Of a stretch of 5,991 bases of DNA, positions 1-5,448 are shown piece by piece. This stretch comes from Candidatus Aenigmatarchaeota archaeon (GTDB lineage Archaea; Aenigmatarchaeota; Aenigmatarchaeia; GW2011-AR5). Location: assembly GCA_016202845.1 (NCBI GenBank), contig JACQNW010000073.1, positions 1 through 5,991 of the forward strand. The letters run 5' to 3'. Positions within the stretch are counted from its first letter, which is position 1. The number at the start of each line of letters is the position of its first letter. The position numbers were made by a program, and so were the translations under genes. The notes under the pieces were generated by a model. That model was not told the DNA's origin. It did no database searches and worked only from the letters and a program-made list of their open reading frames with translations.

Positions 1-1721
1 CTGGAAAGTGCGCTTTCGCCAACAGAATTTACAGCGCTCACTGCATAGCGGTATGTATTGCCGTTTGTAAGTCCTGTATCTGTGTATGATCTGCCAGTAA
101 CTGTAGCAATATAAGCAACAGGACCAATTGCTGGCGCACGATAAATTTTATATCCTGTTATTGCAGAGCCTCCGTCGCTTGAAGGAACAGCCCAAGAAAG
201 ATCAACTTTTGAATTGCCGGCTGTTGCGACAAGGTTTTGCGGAGCAGATGGAGGACCTGTGGTGCTTACCGAAACTACAAACGTCCATGCAGAAGTAAAA
301 CTACTTGAGCCGGCGCTGTTAAAGGCCCGCATATTCCAGCGATAATTTCCATTTGCCAATGAAATTGGCAAAGTAAAAGACGTCCCTGTAATCGTGTACC
401 CATCTCTTTCGCTGTCAAAAACCAATGCGCCAGTATCTGAATTGCGAACATAAAGACCGTAGGATTGCGCAGTTGTCCCGGCATTCCAATTGAATGTGGG
501 CGTTGCTGTTGTTACTGTAGAAGTATCTGAAGGCGATACGTGAGTTGGCGGGCCCGGAGGCTGTGACGTGCTCACTGAAAAAGTGCGAGCTGTTGAAAAT
601 GATGTCCCCCATCCTGCACTGTTATGGGAGCGCATGTTCCACCTGTAATTTCCGCTGTTCTGTAAAATTCCTGAAGGAAGCATGAATGACGTTCCTGATA
701 TATAATAGCCGTCTCGTTGGCTGTCAAATACTAATATTCCTGTATTTGTGTCCCTGACGTAAAGACCATACTGGTCTGCGCCGGAGACTGAGTTCCATGA
801 AAATGCAGGCGTTGTAGTGCTTAGAGTTGCGGCATCATCAGGGCTAACAAGTGATGGTGGGTTTGGAAGAGCTCCCTGAGGTGTTGCACTGACTTCGTTT
901 GAATATCCGCCTTGCCCGACTGAATTAACTGCAGTAACTTTGTAATAATATGTTATTCCATTTGTAACAATTGTGTTCCTGAATGACGTTCCATAAATAT
1001 TTGTGTAATAAGATTCCCCGCCAGAATATGTTCCCCTGTAAAGATTGTAATATAATATTGCAGAGCCTCCGTCGCTTGACGGGGCAGACCAATACAGATC
1101 AATATAACTATCGCCAGCTGATGCTCCTAAGCTTTGAGGCGCGCCAGGGACCGACGCTGATATTTTGCTTATATAATTCTCAGCAACCCAACCTGTTGCG
1201 CTTCCAAAATCAACCTTCCAAAAATGGAAAAAACCAGAACTGCTTTTTGGCACGCCGTAAAACGAGCCGTCCAGAACAGTGCCTTGAGCGCCTGACGACA
1301 CTGTTGTAATCACAGACAAATCAGGCGGGGACGTCCTTACATTCAATCCTGTTGTTGTTTGAACTTTGTCACCTATAGAAAATTTCGTTGACGCAGATAC
1401 GAAGACCTTTGTTAGCCAATTTGTTGATGAATCGCCATCTGCCGACCATCCTTCCCGGCCGTCTTCCCATCGTATCTTCCACCAATTGTAACCATCACAC
1501 CATACAGGTCCTGACAATGCAGAACCCCTGCTACCGTCATATTTTTTTGTGCCATCCCAATAACCGCTCAAACAGGAGCCGTCCCTGACCTTCAAGCCTG
1601 TAGAGCCTGTATTCACTACCTGAACAACATCACTAGCAACAAAATTTGCAGCGAAAGCATTGGTTGCAAATACAAAGGCGATGATAAAAATTGCAGCAAC
1701 AGCCATATTTTTAACTGTCAT
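1..1721 (-). CDS. Secreted multidomain SH3b / fibronectin-III protein, partial (C-terminus beyond left edge)
   Basis: The minus-strand frame is open from an ATG at 1721 to the window edge, giving 573 residues with no stop. Residues 1-24 form a signal peptide: a short positive start, a hydrophobic core (about 7-19) and an AFA cleavage motif before Ala25. Residues about 31-107 and 114-187 are two SH3-like (SH3b-type) domains, each with a 'GLxVR' strand and a Trp-rich end (GW at 91-92 and 177-178). The first also carries two cysteines (C50, C75) that could form a disulfide. Four fibronectin-III-like modules follow: about 192-282, 286-384, 388-485 and 490 onward. The first and fourth share an SSDGGSAI loop. 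The middle two are a duplicated unit sharing YGLYVR, LVFDS and NYRWNMR motifs. Such architectures usually belong to extracellular binding or adhesion proteins; a C-terminal anchor or enzyme domain could lie outside. No catalytic domain is visible in this part. It is divergent from the gene at 1821. Confidence 0.9.
   Translation of the reverse strand, partial: MTVKNMAVAAIFIIAFVFATNAFAANFVASDVVQVVNTGSTGLKVRDGSCLSGYWDGTKKYDGSRGSALSGPVWCDGYNWWKIRWEDGREGWSADGDSSTNWLTKVFVSASTKFSIGDKVQTTTGLNVRTSPPDLSVITTVSSGAQGTVLDGSFYGVPKSSSGFFHFWKVDFGSATGWVAENYISKISASVPGAPQSLGASAGDSYIDLYWSAPSSDGGSAILYYNLYRGTYSGGESYYTNIYGTSFRNTIVTNGITYYYKVTAVNSVGQGGYSNEVSATPQGALPNPPSLVSPDDAATLSTTTPAFSWNSVSGADQYGLYVRDTNTGILVFDSQRDGYYISGTSFMLPSGILQNSGNYRWNMRSHNSAGWGTSFSTARTFSVSTSQPPGPPTHVSPSDTSTVTTATPTFNWNAGTTAQSYGLYVRNSDTGALVFDSERDGYTITGTSFTLPISLANGNYRWNMRAFNSAGSSSFTSAWTFVVSVSTTGPPSAPQNLVATAGNSKVDLSWAVPSSDGGSAITGYKIYRAPAIGPVAYIATVTGRSYTDTGLTNGNTYRYAVSAVNSVGESALS
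159..182. repeat. 24-bp exact direct repeat, copy A (partner 1056-1079)
   Basis: Twenty-four bases here are identical to 1056-1079. Both copies encode the SSDGGSAI loop of a fibronectin-III module, residues 514-521 here and 215-222 in the partner. Identity at the DNA level over the loop, while the rest of the modules differ, suggests recent local gene conversion or strong sequence conservation. Confidence 0.85.
267..560 (-). repeat. Fibronectin-III-like module, copy 2 of duplicated unit
   Basis: This stretch encodes residues 388-485 of the secreted protein. It aligns with residues 286-384 (bases 570-866), with over half the residues identical, including YGLYVR, LVFDS followed by RDGY, GTSF, NYRWNMR and NSAG. 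The pattern indicates an internal tandem duplication of one beta-sandwich module. Confidence 0.8.
570..866 (-). repeat. Fibronectin-III-like module, copy 1 of duplicated unit
   Basis: This stretch encodes residues 286-384 of the secreted protein and is the partner of the module at 267-560. The two are separated by a three-residue linker in a Pro/Ser/Thr-rich junction. The outer modules on both sides are of a different, more classical fibronectin-III type. Confidence 0.8.
1056..1079. repeat. 24-bp exact direct repeat, copy B (partner 159-182)
   Basis: This is the partner of 159-182 and encodes residues 215-222 of the secreted protein, in its first fibronectin-III module. The two copies are about 900 bases apart in the same gene and in the same frame. 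Confidence 0.85.
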
Positions 1722-1744
1722 ATCATATAGTTATTTGCTATACA

Positions 1745-1752
1745 GATAAATA
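1745..1752 (-). promoter_or_regulatory. Possible TATA box for the secreted-protein gene
   Basis: Read on the minus strand this is TATTTATC, centred about 27 bases before the ATG at 1721. That fits an archaeal TATA box with a leaderless or very short-leader transcript. No Shine-Dalgarno-like sequence precedes the ATG. The match to the consensus is only partial. Confidence 0.4.
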
Positions 1753-1790
1753 CCCGGTTGAGAAGACATCAACCTGCAGGTTTATTGATA

Positions 1791-1800
1791 TTATATAAAG
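1791..1800 (+). promoter_or_regulatory. TATA box for winged-helix gene 1
   Basis: The sequence TTATATAAAG is centred about 25 bases before the ATG at 1821, the usual distance from an archaeal TATA box to the transcription start. Transcription would begin at or next to this ATG. This is the main reason for preferring 1821 over the upstream in-frame ATG at 1758, which lies before the TATA box. Confidence 0.7.
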
Positions 1801-1820
1801 TCTTAGCCAACCATATTCAT

Positions 1821-2630
1821 ATGCCTCAACAAAACACTCCTACACTGGGCAACAATCCAACAAAGCAGTTTATAATAGAAATTTTATCCAGCGAATGGCC
1901 ACTGCCTGCAAGATCTGTTTACAACAAACTAACAAAAACATACCAGCTTAGCGTGACATATCAGGCTGTGCACAAAGCATTGAAAGAAATGTCTTTGCAA
2001 AATATAATAACTAAAAACAATGATGGGTACAAACTCAATAATAACTGGATAAACCAGATAAATAAATTTGGGGAGAAAATCAAGAAGGACTATGAAAATC
2101 CTGTAAAGCCGAAAGTTTTATTCGAATACGAGTTCAACTCCCTCTTTGAGGCGTACATGTCATTTCTACCTGAATTAGAAAAGAATGTAGCAGAATCTGG
2201 CAACAGGACTGTTATTTTTCATGGTGTTCATATATGGAACTGCCTGCTTATGCGCAGCGAGGAAGAAGCAAGGCTTAAAGCTGTTGCGAAAAATACTAAA
2301 TTTTATGTTCTGGCAAATAAGTCTTCAAATTTTGACAAAATTATGAAAAGGTATTGGGAGAGTTATGGAATAAAAGTAAAAATAGGTTTTCATTGCACAT
2401 CAAATTTTGATATAGTGGTAATTGGGGATAATATTTATTACCTTCATTATCCGCAAGGACTTTTAGAAAGTATGGAAACTATATACAGCAAAATAAACGG
2501 TCTGTCTGACATCGACATAGCAAAGCTCAATAAAGATATAATTTATAAAAATTGCAGGATCTTTGTCGTTGTAAACAATAACAAGAGCGTCGCAGACCTC
2601 ATAAAAAACTGGACGATTAGCCAGTTTTAA
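1821..2630 (+). CDS. Winged-helix DNA-binding protein 1 with unassigned C-terminal domain
   Basis: This encodes 269 residues. The start at 1821 is chosen over an in-frame ATG at 1758 for two reasons: a good TATA box sits 25 bases upstream of it, and the tandem paralog begins at the equivalent point (MP, then a short polar stretch before the conserved TK). Residues about 14-72 form a winged helix-turn-helix: IIEIL helix, EWPL.AR turn, a putative recognition helix at about 45-57 (VTYQAVHKALKEM) and a GYKL wing strand. A charged helix (about 77-92) links it to an alpha/beta domain (about 100-265) with alternating hydrophobic strands such as FDIVVIGD. This resembles effector domains of archaeal regulators, and a phospholipase-D-like or TrmB-like fold is possible, but no HxK catalytic motif is seen. 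No transmembrane helix is visible. It probably acts as a transcription factor; ligand and targets are unknown. Confidence 0.8.
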   Translation: MPQQNTPTLGNNPTKQFIIEILSSEWPLPARSVYNKLTKTYQLSVTYQAVHKALKEMSLQNIITKNNDGYKLNNNWINQINKFGEKIKKDYENPVKPKVLFEYEFNSLFEAYMSFLPELEKNVAESGNRTVIFHGVHIWNCLLMRSEEEARLKAVAKNTKFYVLANKSSNFDKIMKRYWESYGIKVKIGFHCTSNFDIVVIGDNIYYLHYPQGLLESMETIYSKINGLSDIDIAKLNKDIIYKNCRIFVVVNNNKSVADLIKNWTISQF

Positions 2631-2631
2631 A
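2625..2631 (+). promoter_or_regulatory. Possible TATA box for winged-helix gene 2
   Basis: TTTTAAA overlaps the end of winged-helix gene 1 and is centred 24 bases before the ATG at 2652. The second gene may therefore have its own leaderless transcript as well as, or instead of, being read through from gene 1. The only other support is the spacing. Confidence 0.4.
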
Positions 2632-2651
2632 GCCTGTAAATAATTAATTTC

Positions 2652-3434
2652 ATGCCTATATACAACAACAAATCTACAAAAGAAGTAATAATAGAAATAC
2701 TTTCAAAAGAATGGCCTTTGTCAGCGAGAAAAATCTACTATACAATTACAAAAAGCCATAATTTGTCTATTTCGTACCAGGCAACACACAAAGCTTTGAA
2801 AGAGTTGCTGCAACAAAACACTATAATTAAAAATCAAAATGGCTACCAGCTTCATGCAGACTGGATAAACAAAATGAATGAATTCGGCCAGCGTGTAAAG
2901 AAAGATTATGAAAACAATTCGGGCGAGACAAAAACTGTGCAAAAGCTTGTATTCAAAACCCCAATTGACTTCATAAAATTCCACTTTGGTTTCCTGGAAA
3001 AACTAATAGAAACAGAAGGCAAGGTTGATTTTGTATTTTTTTGCCGCCATGTAATATCATCGCCGCCTCTCGCAGTTTCCGGGGATGATTACAAAAAACT
3101 GAAAAAAATCATGTCAAAATGCAACTGGACTATCGTATCCAACAGCTCAACCCCTTTTGACAACTGGGCTGCAAATTACTGGAAAAAACTCGGGGTGAAG
3201 GTGAAGCTGGGATTTGAAACGCCCACAAACGGCATGATGGTGATAAACAATGATTATGTTTTTGATATACGAATGTCGAAAAAATCGCGGGATGAATGGG
3301 ACCATCTTGTAAATTCCAAGGCAAAAGATTTTGACATTAATTCCATGACAGAGGTGCTGCTAAGCGAAAAGTCCAAGATGATTGTTTTCATAACAAAAGA
3401 CAAAGAACTGGCAGATACGCTAAGAGAATACTGA
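2652..3434 (+). CDS. Winged-helix DNA-binding protein 2 (tandem paralog)
   Basis: This encodes 260 residues and starts 21 bases after the stop of winged-helix gene 1. Residues about 9-67 form the same winged helix-turn-helix as in its neighbour (TK, IIEILS, EWPL.AR, a recognition helix near 40-52 with SYQATHKALKEL, and a GYQL wing). By eye roughly half the residues match over the first 90 positions, up to the shared KKDYEN. From about residue 95 the similarity drops sharply, although a few anchors remain: YW followed by G.KVK.GF, and a hydrophobic strand near 'MIVFITKDKELAD'. The C-terminal domain is probably the same alpha/beta fold with a changed ligand or partner. No catalytic motif or membrane segment is visible. 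The pair probably arose by tandem duplication, and the two proteins could form heterodimers or compete for similar sites (inference). Confidence 0.8.
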   Translation: MPIYNNKSTKEVIIEILSKEWPLSARKIYYTITKSHNLSISYQATHKALKELLQQNTIIKNQNGYQLHADWINKMNEFGQRVKKDYENNSGETKTVQKLVFKTPIDFIKFHFGFLEKLIETEGKVDFVFFCRHVISSPPLAVSGDDYKKLKKIMSKCNWTIVSNSSTPFDNWAANYWKKLGVKVKLGFETPTNGMMVINNDYVFDIRMSKKSRDEWDHLVNSKAKDFDINSMTEVLLSEKSKMIVFITKDKELADTLREY

Positions 3435-3458
3435 TTTTTGTAAAAATAAAAACAAAAG
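3434..3458. terminator. Bidirectional T-rich terminator between convergent genes
   Basis: The 28-base gap between the two convergent stops holds T5 on the plus strand directly after the stop at 3434. On the minus strand it holds three T runs (TTTT, TTTTT, TTTTT) after the stop at 3463. The inner ATTTTT / AAAAAT pair is also palindromic. T-rich tracts of this kind are the usual archaeal termination signal. Confidence 0.6.
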
Positions 3459-3462
3459 GTTA

Positions 3463-3816
3463 TCACATTACTGCTAAAATTGCCGAAGCGACTAGCAGCA
3501 CGACCAGATAATGCAGAATGTTTATTGCATAAAGTTTTGCCGGCTTGCCTTCCCATAAAACCTGTCCCAACATCGCTGTTGCGAAAAAGCCCAGCCAGAT
3601 GAAAAATCCGAGCATCAATGAGTCTGTCACGGCCGTAAGTTGCATGAATGTTATCGCGTGCGCTAGGACAAACGTCATAACAAGAGTTGCAATAAAGTGC
3701 GCTACCATCTTTCCTGTCATGCCTTCTTTCTTCATGTTCTTTGGATCTATTTTCATAAGCTTCATCCACCCTGAAATGAAAAATAGTGACCTGCCATACC
3801 TTACGTGCAATCTCAT
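3463..3816 (-). CDS. DUF1761-like membrane protein, N-terminally shortened
   Basis: This encodes 117 residues. The motifs GWMKLM, KKEGMTGKM, VLAHAI, GFFIWLGF and LWEGKPAKLY are those of DUF1761 membrane proteins, whose function is not established. Three hydrophobic helices lie at about 38-57, 64-86 and 96-116. Family members, as I recall them, usually begin with another hydrophobic helix ending in a (W/F)YGPLFG-like motif before WMKLM. Here the protein starts at MRLHV and enters directly at RYGRSLFF, so that first helix is missing. The ATG overlaps the stop of the preceding zinc-finger gene by four bases, so translation is probably coupled. The junction falls on a 21-base sequence (3785-3805) that occurs again at 5657-5677. 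The gene may thus be an N-terminal truncation that gained a new start by rearrangement, or a genuinely short variant. It is the last gene of the operon. Confidence 0.75.
   Translation of the reverse strand: MRLHVRYGRSLFFISGWMKLMKIDPKNMKKEGMTGKMVAHFIATLVMTFVLAHAITFMQLTAVTDSLMLGFFIWLGFFATAMLGQVLWEGKPAKLYAINILHYLVVLLVASAILAVM
3785..3805. repeat. 21-bp exact direct repeat, copy A (partner 5657-5677)
   Basis: Twenty-one bases here (beginning AGTGACCTGCC, ending CTTACG) recur exactly and in the same orientation at 5657-5677. This copy lies within codons 4-11 of the DUF1761-like gene, exactly where the expected first helix is missing. Identity stops at both edges apart from two of the next three bases on the right. 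A match of this length is not expected by chance in 6 kb. Confidence 0.85.
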
Positions 3817-4487
3817 TTCTCATCATCTGGTCCGGAATAGTCACACACGCCCATGCGCGGTGAGTTGGAGATAGACAATGCCATGTTACCGCCGCACGGG
3901 TGCTTTTCCAGGCACGGCTCACAATAATAACCTTTTTCTCCATTCATAACGCAATCGTCGCAAATGTATTTTGATGCTTTGCCGCACGACGCACATCTTA
4001 ATTTAGGCGGGTTGTTTCTTGCAGCAAGTCTTACAGGCGACTTGCTCCCCTGCAGAGTATAAAGGTTGGCCATAACCTGCAGCGTGAGTTGCGTAGTGCT
4101 GCCAAAATCGTATTCGTGCTGAAAAGCAGTACCCGCTTTCAAGACTTTTTTTAATGATACATTCATAGTCGTACCGCCAAGTTCGTGTACAGTCTCTTTG
4201 TTGTTATAGAATTGAACTCCATTAATCTTGAAGCAACTTAGGTGCCCACAGCATTCCAGCCATATATCGCGTAAGAAGGAATCGAGATCTTCGAGAGTGG
4301 AAAAATCTTTTACTTCGATAAAAAGCCAATATCCTTTCCTGTATTTCCCGGTTGCTTTTATCAGGAAACCGTAATCTTTCTTTTCATTGTTGGCGGATTT
4401 TGGCCTGAAACTGCATGACTGCAGATGCGCGCCCATAACCGAATCTTTAAACTCCCCAGAACAATAGAAGCACTTTCCTTTTGTCAT
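3813..4487 (-). CDS. Zinc-finger protein of PRiA4 ORF3 / IS1096 'TnpR passenger' type
   Basis: This encodes 224 residues. Residues 6-25 form a small C2HC zinc finger (C6, C9, H21, C25). Residues about 39-155 resemble the plasmid pRiA4b ORF3-like domain, often labelled 'IS1096 element passenger TnpR': YWLFIEV, a leader helix (LEDLDSFLRDIW), the landmark LECCGHLS.F and the later HEYDFGSTTQL. The C-terminal part has four or more metal-binding pairs (C165/C168, C176/C179, C189/C192, H196/C198) in a zinc-ribbon-like cluster, then a conserved-looking NSPRMGVCDYSG end. Despite the family name there is no recombinase or transposase active site. The biochemical role is unknown; the zinc modules suggest nucleic-acid or protein binding. 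Its ATG overlaps the stop of the upstream gene by four bases (ATGA), and the DUF1761-like gene overlaps its own stop in the same way, so this is the middle gene of a coupled operon. Confidence 0.85.
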   Translation of the reverse strand: MTKGKCFYCSGEFKDSVMGAHLQSCSFRPKSANNEKKDYGFLIKATGKYRKGYWLFIEVKDFSTLEDLDSFLRDIWLECCGHLSCFKINGVQFYNNKETVHELGGTTMNVSLKKVLKAGTAFQHEYDFGSTTQLTLQVMANLYTLQGSKSPVRLAARNNPPKLRCASCGKASKYICDDCVMNGEKGYYCEPCLEKHPCGGNMALSISNSPRMGVCDYSGPDDEK

Positions 4488-4756
4488 CGAAACAAACCGC
4501 CGCTTTCTTGAATTCTGCCAAGCAAACCCTTTGCTTTCTTTATTCCTTCATCAGTTAGGTAAACCGATTTGCGTCCTTTTGAGCCAGAAATCAGTCCTTT
4601 CTTGTTCAATTCGTCAAGGATTTCAAACGTAAATCCTTTCCAAGCCCTTAATACAGGCTCTTCCCCAAATTCTTTCTTCAGATTCTCATCCCATGAAGAA
4701 AGATAAATCATCAGTAAAGTCAGGTTTTCCATATCCACGTCTTTAACTTCTTTCAT
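4484..4756 (-). CDS. DUF6429-like small protein
   Basis: This encodes 90 residues with no membrane segment or signal peptide. The pattern LLMIYLSSWDE, RAWKGFTFEILDELNKKGLIS, then SVYLTDEGIKKAKGLL matches DUF6429 proteins: a helix, an R(A/V)WKG turn, a second helix, a short beta-hairpin and a final helix. The layout is winged-helix-like, with 'EILDELNKKGLI' as the helix and 'RKSVYLT' as the wing, but no DNA binding is shown for the family as far as I know. It is the first gene of the operon: its stop overlaps the start of the zinc-finger gene by four bases (ATGA). The start at 4756 is the first ATG after the promoter region. An internal ATG at 4732 (Met9) is the alternative and would keep the whole domain. 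Confidence 0.75.
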   Translation of the reverse strand: MKEVKDVDMENLTLLMIYLSSWDENLKKEFGEEPVLRAWKGFTFEILDELNKKGLISGSKGRKSVYLTDEGIKKAKGLLGRIQESGGLFR

Positions 4757-4787
4757 AGCTATACTTTGATTTGAAAGGATGAAATAG

Positions 4788-4802
4788 GGAACCTCAGGTT
4801 CC
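4788..4802. promoter_or_regulatory. Perfect 15-base palindrome, candidate operator
   Basis: GGAACCT-C-AGGTTCC is a perfect 7+1+7 inverted repeat starting 32 bases before the start of the DUF6429-like gene. It sits just upstream of a weak TATA-like stretch (CTATTTC on the minus strand, about 4781-4787). Its position suits a dimeric regulator controlling the minus-strand operon. The winged-helix protein encoded across the intergenic region is one candidate binder (inference). Confidence 0.45.
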
Positions 4803-4821
4803 TTATAACCCTCCTATGTGC

Positions 4822-4884
4822 GGCGAGCTCCTCTGCGGGTTCTCCGTGAAAATTGTGAAGTCGAACCCGCAGTATCCGCTCGCC
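4822..4884. ncRNA. GC-rich 63-base hairpin, possible structured RNA
   Basis: Two nested stems are perfect: GGCGAGC (4822-4828) with GCTCGCC (4878-4884), and CTGCGGGTTC (4833-4842) with GAACCCGCAG (4863-4872). They are separated by a 4x5 internal loop and capped by a 20-base loop. The segment is much richer in GC than the intergenic DNA around it, a common sign of structured RNA in an AT-rich archaeon. Read on the minus strand, the lower stem is followed two bases later by ACA (4817-4819), and the loop begins and ends with GA. This vaguely recalls an archaeal H/ACA guide hairpin (pocket, about 10-bp upper stem, ACA tail), but the spacing from pocket to ACA is about 13 bases and no clear K-turn can be drawn. 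A regulatory palindrome in DNA is the alternative. The strand is undecided. Confidence 0.45.
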
Positions 4885-4955
4885 TTAGACTTGTGTAAGT
4901 AATGACTGCACATCCCTTACGACTTTTACATTGTGGTGCATTTCTTGATTCTCTA

Positions 4956-4962
4956 TTTTAAA
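4956..4962 (+). promoter_or_regulatory. TATA box for the small winged-helix regulator
   Basis: TTTTAAA is centred 26 bases before a GTG (4985) and 35 before the ATG (4994), which are in the same frame. The message would be leaderless if translation starts at the GTG, or have a leader of about 9 bases if it starts at the ATG. Confidence 0.5.
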
Positions 4963-4993
4963 CCTTCCGTTTCATAATAATGTAGTGATTAAC

Positions 4994-5317
4994 ATGGAAG
5001 ACAAAACAGCATTTGTAGAGACATTTGGGAGTTCACCTTTAATCAAAGTTCTAGACTTTCTTATGACTTATAGAGAATTTGACTACTCTTTGTCAGATAT
5101 AGCAAAGGAAAGCGGAGTAGGCTGGAACACACTACACTCATTTTTCTTCAAACTGGTAGAGAAAGGGATAGTGAAAGAAACAAGGCAAGTAGGTCGCGCA
5201 AAGCTATACAAGCTTAACACAGAAAGTCCGATAGTCAAAAACTTGATAGAGATTAACAACCTCGTAACGAGCAAAGAAGTAGATGAAGAAATGGAAAAAC
5301 AGGAATTGGAAGCTTAG
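4994..5317 (+). CDS. Small archaeal winged-helix transcriptional regulator
   Basis: This encodes 107 residues from the ATG at 4994; an in-frame GTG at 4985 would add three residues and sits at the ideal leaderless distance from the TATA box. Residues about 4-22 form the first helix (FVETFGSSPLIKVLDFL). A helix-turn-helix follows at about 32-58 (SLSDIAKESGVGWNTLHSFFFKL) and a wing at about 60-75 (VKETRQVGRAKLYKLN), then a helical, acidic C-terminal tail. The 'FG.SP..KVLDFL ... YSLSDIA ... GRAKLYKLN' pattern is that of a common family of single-domain archaeal winged-helix proteins, likely dimeric transcription factors; no ligand-binding domain is present. It is divergent from the DUF6429-led operon, with the palindrome and hairpin between them, so autoregulation or control of that operon is plausible (inference). 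Confidence 0.85.
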   Translation: MEDKTAFVETFGSSPLIKVLDFLMTYREFDYSLSDIAKESGVGWNTLHSFFFKLVEKGIVKETRQVGRAKLYKLNTESPIVKNLIEINNLVTSKEVDEEMEKQELEA

Positions 5318-5343
5318 TTTCACTATTTCTTTCTTGAATTTTT
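5318..5343 (+). terminator. T-rich tract after the winged-helix regulator
   Basis: The 26 bases after the stop at 5317 are mostly T (TTT, ATTTCTTTCTT, then ATTTTT) without a stable hairpin, as in archaeal T-tract termination. The tract overlaps the last codons of the small membrane peptide on the opposite strand, so part of the T-richness reflects its lysine codons. Confidence 0.4.
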
Positions 5344-5448
5344 GATGCGTTTGTAAATAATTGTGGCCAGGATTGAAAACACCATAATATCAAGAAACAT
5401 TCCCCCTATAACAAAACCAACTGGCCCAAGAACTTTTGATTTCTCCAA
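5323..5448 (-). CDS. 41-residue single-helix membrane peptide
   Basis: The minus-strand frame from a TTG at 5448 to a TAG at 5323-5325 encodes 41 residues. A short polar start (MEKSK) is followed by one hydrophobic helix (about 8-31, VLGPVGFVIGG through ILATIIY) and a strongly basic tail, KRIKNSRKK. Basic residues at the C-terminal end predict a tail in the cytoplasm by the positive-inside rule. There is no ATG in a useful place: the next in-frame ATG (residue 17) would cut the helix, and an in-frame TGA lies two codons before the TTG. The composition is coherent for a membrane peptide, unlike the opposite-strand reading of the same DNA. Its stop faces the stop of the winged-helix gene across five bases. 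I do not recognise the family. A remnant of a longer, broken gene is the main alternative. Confidence 0.5.
   Translation of the reverse strand: MEKSKVLGPVGFVIGGMFLDIMVFSILATIIYKRIKNSRKK

Noticed and set aside
983..1309. Plus-strand open frame of 108 codons
   Set aside because: It is antisense to the secreted-protein gene, whose minus-strand frame has clear SH3b and fibronectin-III motifs. The plus reading has no recognisable pattern.
3545..3874. Plus-strand open frame of 109 codons
   Set aside because: It is antisense to the DUF1761-like gene and the end of the zinc-finger gene, both supported by family motifs and overlapping start/stop signals.
3254..3943. Minus-strand open frame of 229 codons
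   Set aside because: It overlaps three better genes in other frames (winged-helix gene 2, the DUF1761-like gene and the zinc-finger gene) and shows no domain-like composition.
3813..4487. Transposon resolvase, from the family label 'TnpR passenger'
   Set aside because: The protein has no serine-recombinase catalytic motif. The family name comes from association with an insertion element, not from resolvase activity.
4822..4884. tRNA gene, suggested by a 7-base-pair outer stem and a GGTTCGA string on the minus strand
   Set aside because: The span is only 63 bases. The GGTTCGA lies in the long inner stem rather than in a T-arm next to the acceptor stem, and no D-arm or anticodon arm can be drawn.
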